In this document: positions 40,695 through 50,300 of the stretch, one piece after another
Numbering within the stretch: the stretch's first letter is position 1
Layout of the letters: each line of letters opens with the position of its first letter
DNA from: Sorangium cellulosum
GTDB lineage: Bacteria > Myxococcota_A > Polyangia > Polyangiales > Polyangiaceae
Direction of reading: 5' to 3'
Assembly (NCBI RefSeq): GCF_002950945.1
Contig: NZ_CP012673.1
Coordinates: 14,313,501 to 14,377,500, forward strand
Length of the DNA: 64,000 nt
Position numbers and translations under genes: made by a program
Notes under the pieces: model-generated
The model's input: only the letters and a program-made list of their open reading frames with translations
The model's database searches: none
What the model was told of the DNA's origin: nothing

Positions 40695-43694
40695 TCAGAA
40701 GTTCAGGTTGGCCGAGAGGAGGAAGGTGCGGCCGGGCTGCGCGATCCTGGTCGCCGTGAACTGGGGCGAGATGGGGCCCTCGTACTCCCAGTCGGCGACG
40801 TTGTAGACGCCCACGTTGTAGCGGAGGCCGGCCACGTCCGCCTGGCCGGAGAGGACGACGTCCCAGATCACCGCGGGGTCGGTCCTCGACAGGGTTTTGT
40901 CGAGGCGCGACGACTCGACGGTCAGGCGGGTCGCCAGCGTGAGGGCCTTCCCCAGGAGCGGCACGGCGCCCTTGACCGAGACCATGTGCTCCGGCGAGTT
41001 GGGCAACGTCTCGGGCCTAGGGTCGTTCTCTTTCCTGAGGGTCCTCGCGCGCGAGAACGAGTAGCTGGCAGAGGCCATCCAGCCCTGGCGCCACTCGCGG
41101 CGCAGCTCGGCCTCCGCGCCCAGCACGAGGGTCGGCTCGTCGATGTTGTTGTACCGGCCGGGCTCGTCCGCCGTGAAAGAGCCGGTCTGCTGGATGACGT
41201 TCGTCATGTAGTTCACGTACGCCGCGCCGAGCACCGACAGCGTGGAGGAGAGCCGGTGCGTGAACTCGACCTCGCCCGAGGTCACGCGCTCGGGGAGGAC
41301 CGTCTCCTTCGCCGCCGGATCATACCCCGGGCGCAGGTCGCCAATCTCCAGGAAGAGCTCGTAGATGGGCGGCGCGCGGAACGCCTGGCCGCCGATGATC
41401 TTCAGGTTGCCCCCTTCGTACGGCTTCACGATGAGCGCGAGCCGCGGGCTGATGCCGGAGTTGAAGCTGAGGCCGTCTTCCGAGTAGTTGTAGTAGTCGA
41501 GACGAGCACCCGCGGAGATGCGGATGCGGTCGGACGGGGTGATGTCGACCAGCCCGTAGCCGGCGAGGAGCTGGTAAGGGTGCTCGTAGAACAGGTCCTC
41601 GTCGTTCGGATCGCCGTTGACGGGGAGAATGAGAGGCCCTGACGTGCAGGTGCCGGCGGAGCACTCGGTCTCCTCGATGCGCATCCTGCCGAGCAGATGC
41701 AGCTGGCCCTCGGCGCCGACGGTGATCTTCAGCTGCCGGATCGGCGTGATCTCAAACCGCTGATCCGCGAGCAGGAACGTGTCCTGGTACTTCTCGACGT
41801 CATAAACTGTGCGCGCGCCGTTGCTCTCCAGCCACAACGTGTCGTCGTAGAGCTGGATGTCGGCGCCCACGCGGGTCGTCGACGAGAACGTCTGCGAGAT
41901 CCGCGGCGCGAACGTGGCCTCGAAGAACCCGCGCGTATCGCGGTAGAACGTCCTGTCGTCGCCGACGATGGTCTGAGAGGCGCCCGTCGGGATCGACTTC
42001 TTGCGCTGGTTGAGCCACATCTGCGCCGACAGGGACTTGTACCAGAGCCGCCCCTGGAGCGTGCCCACGTTGAAGTGGTCCGCGCCGCGGGCGTTGGGAT
42101 CCCCGTTCTTCCACTTGTCCGCGGGAGATTCCTCATCGCTGGTATCGGGATCGAGCGGGATCGGCAGGAAGTAGTCTCGCCCCTGGCCGTGGCCGCCGGC
42201 GACCGACAGCCACATGCCCGAGTCGCGCCCGAAAGGCAGCTGCACCGAGCCGCGGCCCCGGATGAAGCCGTACTGCGAGGCGCCCACGCCGACGCTCGCG
42301 CCGACCGACGTCGGGCGGCTCCGGGTCACGATGTTGATGACGCCGACGAACGCGCCCGTACCGTAGAGCAGCGAGCCCGGGCCGCGGACGACCTCGATCC
42401 GCTCGACGTCCTCCAGGTCGGTGCGCGCCGACTGATCGAGGAAGGCGAGGCCGTCCCACGTGTCGTTGATCGGGTGCCCGTTGAGCAGCACGAGCACGCG
42501 GTTGCTGTAGTCGCCCGGGATGCTGACCCCGCGGATGCCACCCCAGGTGTAGCTGCCGTCGTACGTCGTGTAGAGGCCGCGCACGCCGCGCAGCGCCTCC
42601 GCGACGGTCGGGTACCCCATCGCGCGGAGCTCCTGGCCCGAGATGATCGTGACGGAGCTCGGCGCGTCCTCGACGGCCTCCGCCGTACGCGACGCGGCCT
42701 CGACCTCCTCCAGCTGCCGGAGGGAGATGTCGATGCGGGTCTGCTGGCTGGCGACGACGTTCGCCGTCTGCTCCACCGGGCGGAACCCGCGCAGCGAGAC
42801 GCGCACCCGGCGCTGCCCGCTCTGCACGTTGAGCACCGCCGGCGTGAAGCCCATCGGCTTGCCGTCGACCTCGACGAGCGCGTCGCGCTCGTCCGCGTTG
42901 ACGACCAGGCTGCCGGTGAGCGGGCTCAGACGGTAACGCGCGACCACGGTGCTCGCGGCCGCGACGTTCACGTCCTGCTCCGACGGCTGAAAGCCCTCCT
43001 GCGCCAGGTAGAGCCGGTGGCGGCCGGGAGGCAGCGTGAGGTCACACGGCGCGGTGCACGCCGGCGGGCCGCTCGCGTCGTTGACGCGCACGGTCGTCCC
43101 CGCCGTCTCGCCCACCACACGGACCGTCCCGACGATGCGCTTCAGCTTGATAGCGACGTTCGTCTGCTCCCCGGTCTTCGCTTCGACGTTATCCACCTCG
43201 GCCGGCTCATAGCCCTCGAGGTCGACGATGATCTTGTGCTTGCCGGGCTGGAAGCCGAGGAGGCGGGGCGTGTTGCCGCGCCCGCCGAGGTCGCGGCGGT
43301 TGATGTACACCGTCGCTCCGGGCGGGTCCGTCGTCACGTTGATGACGGCGACGTTCGGCCGGATGCGCGCGAGCGCCTCCTCGATGGCGGGCCTGCGCGA
43401 AGCGTTCGGCTCGAGATCGAGCGCCTGAACGTAGTAGCGGAACGCGTCCGGATACTCCGCGAGCGCCTCGTACGTTCGGGCGATGTTGAAGATGACGTTG
43501 CGGTTCGGCACGAGCCGGTTCGACACCAGGAAGTGCTCCAGGGCGCCCCGGTAATCTTGCTTCTGATAGCGCTCCGTGGCGATCCTGAAGTGAAGATCGG
43601 CCTCATCGGCCAGATCGTCCGCCCAGGCAGGCCGACCGGAGGATGTGAGGAGTGAAACGAGTATGATTAGGAGTACGGAGCGACGAAAGCTCAT
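40695..43694 (-). CDS. TonB-dependent outer-membrane receptor with N-terminal TPR and PEGA domains
   Basis: 999 residues. Signal peptide ends RPAWADD (about residue 25). TPR-like repeats (about 30-105: HFRIATERYQKQDYRGALEH) are followed by three PEGA-type beta domains (about 115-335; e.g. VTTDPPGATVYINRRDLGG and VNADERDALVEVDGKPMGF). The plug (about 345-460) reads APSSVTIISGQELRAMGY and RIEVVRGPGSLLYGTGAFVG, and the rest is a 22-strand-type barrel ending FLLSANLNF. The N-terminal periplasmic extension replaces the usual short TonB box, which I do not see. It lies inside the polyamine gene region, but its ligand is unknown. Confidence 0.92.
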   Translation of the reverse strand: MSFRRSVLLIILVSLLTSSGRPAWADDLADEADLHFRIATERYQKQDYRGALEHFLVSNRLVPNRNVIFNIARTYEALAEYPDAFRYYVQALDLEPNASRRPAIEEALARIRPNVAVINVTTDPPGATVYINRRDLGGRGNTPRLLGFQPGKHKIIVDLEGYEPAEVDNVEAKTGEQTNVAIKLKRIVGTVRVVGETAGTTVRVNDASGPPACTAPCDLTLPPGRHRLYLAQEGFQPSEQDVNVAAASTVVARYRLSPLTGSLVVNADERDALVEVDGKPMGFTPAVLNVQSGQRRVRVSLRGFRPVEQTANVVASQQTRIDISLRQLEEVEAASRTAEAVEDAPSSVTIISGQELRAMGYPTVAEALRGVRGLYTTYDGSYTWGGIRGVSIPGDYSNRVLVLLNGHPINDTWDGLAFLDQSARTDLEDVERIEVVRGPGSLLYGTGAFVGVINIVTRSRPTSVGASVGVGASQYGFIRGRGSVQLPFGRDSGMWLSVAGGHGQGRDYFLPIPLDPDTSDEESPADKWKNGDPNARGADHFNVGTLQGRLWYKSLSAQMWLNQRKKSIPTGASQTIVGDDRTFYRDTRGFFEATFAPRISQTFSSTTRVGADIQLYDDTLWLESNGARTVYDVEKYQDTFLLADQRFEITPIRQLKITVGAEGQLHLLGRMRIEETECSAGTCTSGPLILPVNGDPNDEDLFYEHPYQLLAGYGLVDITPSDRIRISAGARLDYYNYSEDGLSFNSGISPRLALIVKPYEGGNLKIIGGQAFRAPPIYELFLEIGDLRPGYDPAAKETVLPERVTSGEVEFTHRLSSTLSVLGAAYVNYMTNVIQQTGSFTADEPGRYNNIDEPTLVLGAEAELRREWRQGWMASASYSFSRARTLRKENDPRPETLPNSPEHMVSVKGAVPLLGKALTLATRLTVESSRLDKTLSRTDPAVIWDVVLSGQADVAGLRYNVGVYNVADWEYEGPISPQFTATRIAQPGRTFLLSANLNF

Positions 43695-43807
43695 CTTTCG
43701 ATCTCGATTCCCAACGGTCGATGTGGAGCGGGAGGCGCCGTCCGCCGTGTCCAGCAGTTACGCTGGAACGCGGCGAGCTTCGGACGAACAGCCGCATTGC
43801 CAGGTGA

Positions 43808-43838
43808 GCTTACCGTAAGCCGCGAGCCGATCCAACCT
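43808..43838 (-). promoter_or_regulatory. 31-bp dispersed motif, candidate promoter (copy 2)
   Basis: Read leftwards it begins GGTTGGATCGGCTCGCGGCT and matches 25971-26001 at 29 of 31 bases. It lies 114 bp before the receptor ATG at 43694. It contains the 13-bp inverted repeat GCTTACCGTAAGC-like core (43808-43820) and can be read as TTGGAT, 17 bases, TAAGCT. Confidence 0.5.
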
Positions 43839-43984
43839 GTTCGCATCCGCGCCCGACCCCCCCGCGCCCCCGTGCACATCGCTGTGTAGGCGCGCGGCGC
43901 GGACCGCATGACACCGTGAGCGGGGGCCGAGCGCGCCGCGCGCGGATCCCCGCGGCAACGCGCTGTTTTTCGAGGCGCGCCGCG

Positions 43985-44023
43985 GGCAAGCGCCCGAGCT
44001 CGGGCGCCCGCCGGGCGCTTGCC
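43985..44023. repeat. 12-bp perfect inverted repeat hairpin
   Basis: GGCAAGCGCCCG (43985-43996) and CGGGCGCTTGCC (44012-44023) are exact inverses around a 15-base loop that is itself partly self-complementary. It lies between the potC terminator-like palindrome and the receptor promoter region; it may end leftward transcripts or be a regulatory structure. Confidence 0.7.
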
Positions 44024-44150
44024 GGGGCGCGCGCGGGCCGGCGAAGATCGCGGTCCTGGTCGCCCAGCGCACGAACCGCGCGCGCGGCGCCGCCGCCGCG
44101 GGGCCGCCTCCGGCCGCGCGGGCGCCCCTCGGCGCAGCCCGTTATGGGCC

Positions 44151-44203
44151 CGCCCCGGTCAGCGGTGGCGCGCCGCGGCGGGGCGCGCCCGCTGACCGGG
44201 GCG
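44151..44203 (-). terminator. Strong palindrome after potC, probable terminator
   Basis: CGCCCCGGTCAGCG (44151-44164) and its exact inverse (44190-44203) form a 14-bp stem, extended inward by GGCGCGCC on both sides. It begins 18 bp after the potC stop on the minus strand. There is no T tract, so termination would be through structure or Rho. Confidence 0.6.
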
Positions 44204-44220
44204 CGGGCGGAGGCGGAGAC

Positions 44221-45048
44221 TCAATCGTGCCTCCAGCGGGTCAGCCGCTCGAGGACCATGATGAAAACGACCACGCCGAGCACGAGGATGGTTGAGATCG
44301 CGAACAGGTCGGTCCGCATGCCGCGCATCTGGGATTGATAGACGTAGAGCGGGAGCGTGACCGAGCGCGGGCCGGACGTGAAGAAGCTGATGACAAAGTC
44401 GTTGAGCGACAGCGTGAACGCGAGCATCGCGCCGCCGACGATGGCCGGCCACAGGAGGGGGAGCGTGACCCTCCGGAAGTGGGTCCAGGGCGACGCATAG
44501 AGGTCCATCGCGGCCTCGCTCAGCGTCGGTCCGATCGAGATGAGCCGGCTGCGGACGATCAGCGTGACGAACGCGATCTCGAACGTCACATGCCCGATGA
44601 TCATCGTCGTCATGCCGGGATCGAACCAGGTCGACAGCCGGCGGAGCAGGTTGAACGCCATCACCAGCACCGCGGCGAACGTGATGTCCGGCGCGACCGC
44701 CGGGATGTCCACGATCGACTGGAGCAGGCGAGTCACCGAGCCCGTCCACGGGAAGCGCATCCCGAGCGCGAGCAAGGTCCCGAGGACGGTCGCGATGACC
44801 GTGGAGGCGCCGCCGAGCAGCAGGGTGTTCACGGCGACCTCGCGGATCTCCCAGGCGCGCCGGTTCGTCTCGGGATCCGCGAGGAGCTCGCTGTACCAGC
44901 GGAGCGAGAAGCCCGTCCACAAAAGGCCCCGCTCCGCGGCGTTGAACGAGTAGGCGAAGACCGCGAGCAGCGGCACGTAGAGGAGCGCGAAGCCGAAGAA
45001 GGCCGCGACCGTCGTCAGCGCGCGCCAGGGGCCGCGATCGCTGTTCAC
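44221..45048 (-). CDS. potC: Spermidine/putrescine-type ABC permease, PotC subunit
   Basis: 275 residues with about six membrane helices (YVPLLAVFAYSFNAAERG, VAVNTLLLGGASTVIATVLG, TLPLLWPAIVGGAMLAFTLS). The EAA loop is EAAMDLYASPWTHFRRVTLP and contacts the ATPase. LSLNDFVISFFTSGP is characteristic of PotC. The start overlaps the potB stop by four bases (ATGA), so translation is coupled. It pairs with PotB, PotA and probably the PotD-like lipoprotein. Confidence 0.95.
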   Translation of the reverse strand: MNSDRGPWRALTTVAAFFGFALLYVPLLAVFAYSFNAAERGLLWTGFSLRWYSELLADPETNRRAWEIREVAVNTLLLGGASTVIATVLGTLLALGMRFPWTGSVTRLLQSIVDIPAVAPDITFAAVLVMAFNLLRRLSTWFDPGMTTMIIGHVTFEIAFVTLIVRSRLISIGPTLSEAAMDLYASPWTHFRRVTLPLLWPAIVGGAMLAFTLSLNDFVISFFTSGPRSVTLPLYVYQSQMRGMRTDLFAISTILVLGVVVFIMVLERLTRWRHD

Positions 45049-45938
45049 AGGAGCTCCACGGAGCGCCCGTTCCGGCGGTACAGCGCGACTCCGCCGAGGG
45101 TCAGGACGATGAGGATCAGGCTCAGCGCCGCGCCATAAGGGATGTTCCGGCCCGGGCCGAACTGGTGCTGGATCAGGTTGCCGATCAGCCAGTGCTTCGC
45201 GCCGCCGAGCATGTCGCTCACCACGAAGACGCTCATCGCGGGGACGAACGTCAGGATCACCGCGACGCTGAGGCCGGGCAGGGTCTGGGGCAGGATCGCC
45301 GCGAGGAAGACGCGCAGCCGCGAGGCATAGAGGTCCTGCGCCGCCTCGACCTGCGACCAGTCGAGGCGGTCGATGCTGGTGTAGAGGGGGACCACCGCGA
45401 ACGGGAGGAAGGCCGCGATCATGCCGAGCGTGACCGCGACCCAGCTCGGGTAGATGTCGCGGCCCGGGTCGACCCAGCCGAGCCAGGCGGCGATCTTCGC
45501 GGGCGGGAGCTGCGCCGAGAGCAGGAGCTTCCAGCTGAAGGTGCGGATCACGAGGTTCGTGCAGAGCGGGACGATGACCATCGCGAGCCAGAAGAACCGC
45601 CGGCGCCGCGAGCCGCGGGCGATGAAGAAGCTCATCGGATACGCGAGCAGCACCGAGGCCGTCGTCGCGGCGAGCGCGAGCAGGATGCTCCGGATGAGGA
45701 TACGCGCGTTCTCGCCCGACGCGGAGCCGAAGATCCGCTCGAACGACTCCAGCGTCAGCTCCCAGACCAGCGCTCCGTCCGCGTCCCGCCGCACGAACGA
45801 CACGACGAGCAGCGCGAGGCTCGGGAGCAGGAGGAACACGGACAGCCAGGTGACGCCGCCCGCGATGAGCGCGCCGCCGCGCGCGAGCAGCCGGCGCCGC
45901 GTCGTCAGCTGGCCATACCAGACCGCCGGCTCAGTCAA
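45045..45938 (-). CDS. potB: Spermidine/putrescine-type ABC permease, PotB subunit
   Basis: 297 residues with about six membrane helices. Typical PotB features are PSLALLVVSFVRRD, YPMSFFIARGSRRRRFFWLA, VIVPLCTNLVIRTFSW and the EAA loop VEAAQDLYASRLRVFLAAIL followed by PQTLPGL. The gene overlaps potA by eight bases and potC by four, a tight operon. Confidence 0.95.
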   Translation of the reverse strand: MTEPAVWYGQLTTRRRLLARGGALIAGGVTWLSVFLLLPSLALLVVSFVRRDADGALVWELTLESFERIFGSASGENARILIRSILLALAATTASVLLAYPMSFFIARGSRRRRFFWLAMVIVPLCTNLVIRTFSWKLLLSAQLPPAKIAAWLGWVDPGRDIYPSWVAVTLGMIAAFLPFAVVPLYTSIDRLDWSQVEAAQDLYASRLRVFLAAILPQTLPGLSVAVILTFVPAMSVFVVSDMLGGAKHWLIGNLIQHQFGPGRNIPYGAALSLILIVLTLGGVALYRRNGRSVELL

Positions 45939-47172
45939 GGAGCACCTCGAGCCGCTCGGCGGGCAGGGCGAGCCAGACGGACGAGCCGGGCTTGAGCCGC
46001 GAGCGGGGGCTCAGCTGCACCCGCAGGGGGCCGGGCTCGATGATGAGCTCGACGTGGTCGCCGCGATAGAAGCTCTCCCGCACCACGCCCCGCACCCCGT
46101 TCTCCGGCGGCTCCTGATCACAGAGCTCGATCCACTCCGGGTGGATTGCGATGGTACCGAACTCCCACGCAGGCGTGGTCTGGACCCTCAGCGCGCCAAC
46201 CGTGGTGAACACGAGCGTGGCGCCGACGCGCTGGGCCGAGATGAGGTTCGCCGCGCCGAAGAACTCGGCGGCGAAGCGGGTGCGCGGGCGCTCGTACACC
46301 TCGGCCGTCGCGCCCTGCTGCTCGATGCGGCCCTTGTTCATGAGCACGATACGGTCCGAGACGGTCATCGCCTCGTCCTGATCGTGAGTGACGAGCACGA
46401 AAGTCTTCCCGAGGGCGCGCTGGAGGCGGCGCAGGTCGAGCTGGACCTCGGCGCGCAGCTTCGCGTCGAGCGCGCTCATCGGCTCGTCGAGCAGCAGCAC
46501 CTCGGGCTCGTTCACGACCGCCCGGGCGAGCGCGGCGCGCTGCTTCTGGCCGCCGGAGATCTGGTGCGGGTACCGCTCGGCGAGCTCGTCGAGCTTCAGC
46601 ATCGAGAGGCTCGCGCGCACGCGCTCGTGCACCTCGACGTCCGGGAAGCTGCGCGACCGGAGGCCGAACGCCACGTTCTCGAAGACGGTGAGATGCGGGA
46701 ACAAGGCGTAATTCTGGAAGACCGTGTTCACCGGCCTGCGGTTCGCGGGCAGGTGGTCAACCGCCCTCCCTGCGAGGAGGATGTGCCCCCGATCGGCCCG
46801 ATCGAGCCCCGCGATGATGCGGAGCAGCGTGGTCTTGCCGCAGCCGGAGGGGCCCAGCAGCGTCACGAACTCGCCGGCGTCCGCTTTGAACGATACGTCG
46901 TTCAGTATCTGTGTCTTGCCGAAGCTCTTGCTGACATTCTCTACAACGAGGCTGCATCCCGGGTTCTGGTCGGCCGCGCTCTCGATCGGGGGCGCCACGC
47001 TGCGGCGCGCCGACGAGAAGAAGTCTCTCAACCTCTGGATCACCCCAGCAAACCCTTTGCTCGCGGCGCTCTCGGAGCCGCTTCCGGAGCCTCGGAGCGT
47101 ACTACGCAGACCATGATGCCCTCCCGTTGTCAACTGGGGGCGCGCCGGGCCGACCGGCGGAGCGGCGCGCAC
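45931..47172 (-). CDS. potA: Spermidine/putrescine-type ABC transporter ATPase, PotA
   Basis: 413 residues from the farthest start, about 50 more than usual. The ABC domain begins near residue 74 with Walker A GPSGCGKT (107-114), the Q-loop QNYALFPHLTV, signature ISGGQKQR, Walker B VLLLDEPMSALD and the H-loop VLVTHDQDEAM. A TOBE-type C-terminal domain follows. The first ~70 residues are low-complexity, so the true start may be the GTG at 47043 (about 370 residues). First gene of the potABC operon. Confidence 0.95.
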   Translation of the reverse strand: MRAAPPVGPARPQLTTGGHHGLRSTLRGSGSGSESAASKGFAGVIQRLRDFFSSARRSVAPPIESAADQNPGCSLVVENVSKSFGKTQILNDVSFKADAGEFVTLLGPSGCGKTTLLRIIAGLDRADRGHILLAGRAVDHLPANRRPVNTVFQNYALFPHLTVFENVAFGLRSRSFPDVEVHERVRASLSMLKLDELAERYPHQISGGQKQRAALARAVVNEPEVLLLDEPMSALDAKLRAEVQLDLRRLQRALGKTFVLVTHDQDEAMTVSDRIVLMNKGRIEQQGATAEVYERPRTRFAAEFFGAANLISAQRVGATLVFTTVGALRVQTTPAWEFGTIAIHPEWIELCDQEPPENGVRGVVRESFYRGDHVELIIEPGPLRVQLSPRSRLKPGSSVWLALPAERLEVLLD

Positions 47173-47274
47173 CCGGCCGGGCTCTTTTGGCTCGCCGGCG
47201 CGTACGCTACCGCCCTTCTCCTAGGCGTGCCAGCTTTCTGCCGAACCTGGCCGGCTCGGCGTTCGCGTGGGCCC

Positions 47275-47339
47275 CGCGCGAGTGCAGCGCCGCGCGGGAG
47301 CGCGAGCTACGCCGCGCGCGAGCGCAGCGCCGCGCGGGA
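47275..47339. repeat. 25-bp direct repeat, two copies 40 bp apart
   Basis: CGCGCGAGTGCAGCGCCGCG onward at 47275-47299 recurs at 47315-47339 with one mismatch. It lies in the divergent gap between potA and the kinase-ATPase gene, 60-120 bp before the kinase ATG. Confidence 0.7.
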
Positions 47340-47396
47340 CTCCCGCCCCACGCGCGGCTTGCCACCGCTCGGCGCCGGTGATTTCTTGGTCGACGC

Positions 47397-50300
47397 ATGG
47401 GCCTAAGGAGCGCGAGACCGGAGTTCGGAGGCACGCGCCGCTTCCAGGTCGTTCGCGTGGTGGGCGTCGGCGGGATGGGGGTTGTCTACGAGGCGTTCGA
47501 TCGCGAGCGGAAGGGGCGCGTCGCGCTGAAGATCCTCCGGAATCTCGGCGCCGAAGCGCGCCTCCGGTTCAAGAACGAGTTCCGCTCGCTGCAGGACATC
47601 CAGCACCCGAACCTGGTCAGCCTCGGCGAGCTCCACGAGGAAGAGGGGCAGCTCTTCTTCACGATGGAGCTCATCCGCGGCGTCGACTTCGTGGTGCACG
47701 TGCGGCTCCACGAGGAGGGCGACGCCTCGCCCCGGGAGGCCGGGAGCGGCGGGCCGCGCGCCAGCATGGCGTCGAGCCCCATGTGGGCTCCCAACGTCGT
47801 CGCGCCCGCGGAGGTGGTCCGCATCAAGCGCCCCTTCCACGAGGCCCGCCTCCGCTCGGCGCTCGCCCAGCTCGCCCAGGGGCTCGCGGCCGTGCACGCC
47901 GCGTGCAAGGTCCACCGCGACATCAAGCCTTCCAACGTGCTGGTCACCGCGGATGAACGCGTGGTCGTCCTCGACTTCGGCTTCGTCGCGGACGCGAGCG
48001 TGCAAGGGCGCGAGCACGCCGTCGTCGGGACCCTTCATTACATGGCCCCGGAGCAGGCCGAGGGGAAGCCGGCCGGGCCCGAGGCCGACATCTACAGTGT
48101 GGGGGTCATGCTCTACCTCGCGCTGACCGGCGTTTACCCCTTCCAGACGGCGCCGAAGGCCGCGCTCGACATGATGCGGCGGGCCGAGCCGCCGCCCCCG
48201 AGCCGGCTCGTCGAGGACATGCCGCCCGACATCGACGCGCTCTGCGTCGACATGCTCCGCATCGACCCCGCCGCCCGCCCGAGCGCGCGCGACGTGCTGC
48301 GGCGGCTCCGGGTGCAGGAGCTCATCGAGGAGCCGCCCGTGCTCTCGCAGCGCATCGGCTTCGTCGGCCGGCAGCGCGAGCTCGCCGCGCTCGAGGGCGC
48401 GTTCGCCGAGGCGAAGCTCGGGCGCGCGGTCACGCGGATCCTCGAGGGCGAGTCGGGCGTCGGCAAGAGCGCGCTCCTGCGCCGCTTCCTGGAGCGCGTC
48501 GACAAGGAGGCGCTCGTCCTCTCGGGGCGCTGCTACGAGCGCGAGGCCGTCCCCTACAAGGCCGTGGACGAGGTCATCGACGCCCTGAGCCGGCACCTCT
48601 CGCGGCGCCCGCCCGAGGAGGTGCGGGCGCTCCTGCCGCCCAACGCGGGCCTGCTCGGCACCGTGTTCCCGGTGCTCCGGACGGTCCCCGCGATCACGGA
48701 GGCCCGCGCGCGGCGCAAGGCGATCGACCCGCCCGAGATCCGCGCGCTCGTCTTCACCGCGCTGCGGGAGCTGCTCGGCCGGCTCGCGGCGGAGCGGCCG
48801 CTCGTGCTCGCGATCGACGACCTCCAGTGGGCCGACGCCGACAGCGTCGCCCTGCTCTCCGAGATCATGCGCCCGTGGACCGAGGCCGACCAGCTCGCGG
48901 CCAGCCGACCCGGGTCGACCCCCGGCCTGGACGCCGCGTCGCCGGGCGCGCCGTTCGACCCGACCCGGCCGCGGGCGGTGCTGCTCGTCGCCGCGGTGCG
49001 CACCGCCTCGGAGACGTCGCCGCCGCTCTCCCGGCAGCTCGGGGTGCCGATCGAGTCGCTCGGCCACATCGTGCTCCACCGCCTCTCGCTCGCCGAGGCG
49101 CAGGAGCTCTGCGCGCTCCTGCTCCGGGGCGCGCCGGCCGGCCGCCCGCTCAGCATCGAGGCGATCGCGCAGGAGGCCGGCGGCCACCCGCTGTTCATCG
49201 ACGCCCTGCTGCGGCACCGGATGGCGCAGGAGAACGACGGCGGCCCGGTGCGCCTCGACGACGTCCTCTGGGCGCGCATCAGCCGGCTCGACGCGCGGGC
49301 CCGCCAGCTGCTCGAGCTCGTCGTGTGCGCCGGCGCGCCGGTGCTCACGTCGGTGGCCGCGCACGCCATGGCCGCGGATTTCGCCGAGCTCACGCGGCTG
49401 CTCTCGAGCCTGCGCGCGGCGAACCTCCTCCGGACCGGCGGCTCCGGCCAGGACGAGTTCGTCGAGCCGTTCCACAACCGCATCCGGGAGACGGTGAACG
49501 CGCGGCTCGACGAGCAGACGTCGCGCACGTGGAACGGCCGGCTCGCGCTGGCGCTGGAGGCGTCGGGGCGGGGGGAGCTCGAGGCGCTGGCCGAGCACTG
49601 GCGCGCGGCCGGCGACGCCCAGCGCGCGGCCGGGTACGCGGTGCGCGCCGGCGAGCAGGCCGAGGCCGCGTTCGCGTTCGACCACGCGGCGCGGCTCTAC
49701 CGCATGGCGATCGACCTGCACCTCCAGGGCGGGACGGAGCGGCGGCTCGTGCTCGCGAAGCTCGGCGACGCCCTGAGCAGCGCCGGCCGCGGCGCCAAGG
49801 CGGCGGAGGCGTACATGGCCGCGAGCGACGGCGCCCCCGAGGCGGAGGCGATCGACCTCGGGCGGCGGGCCGCGGAGAACCTGCTGCGCGCCGGCTACGT
49901 CGACGCCGGCATGGCGGGCATGCGCTCGGTGCTCAGCGCGGTCGGCATGCAGGTGCCGAAGACGCCCGAGCTCGCGGTCGCCTCGCTGATGCTGCGGCGC
50001 GCGCAGGTGCGCCTGCGCGGCCTGAACTTCGTCGAGCGCCCGGCCGAGGAGGTCCCGCCCGAGGATCTCATGCGCATCGACGTCTGCTGGTCGGCGGCGC
50101 TGGGGCTCGCGATCGTCGACCCCACGCGCGGCGCCGACTTCCAGGCGCGCAACCTCCTGCTCTCGCTCAAGGCCGGCGAGCCGTACCGCGTCACCCGCGC
50201 GCTCTCCTTCGAGGCCAGCTACCTCGCGGTCGACGGCGGCCCGTCGGCCCCCCGCGTCGCCGACCTCCTCTCGACCGCGGGCGGGATCGCGGCGCGCATC

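Noticed and set aside
39880..40806. 308-codon plus-strand frame in the 807-bp gap
   Set aside because: Composition is Arg/Ala-rich without motifs, and it overlaps the receptor gene end antisense.
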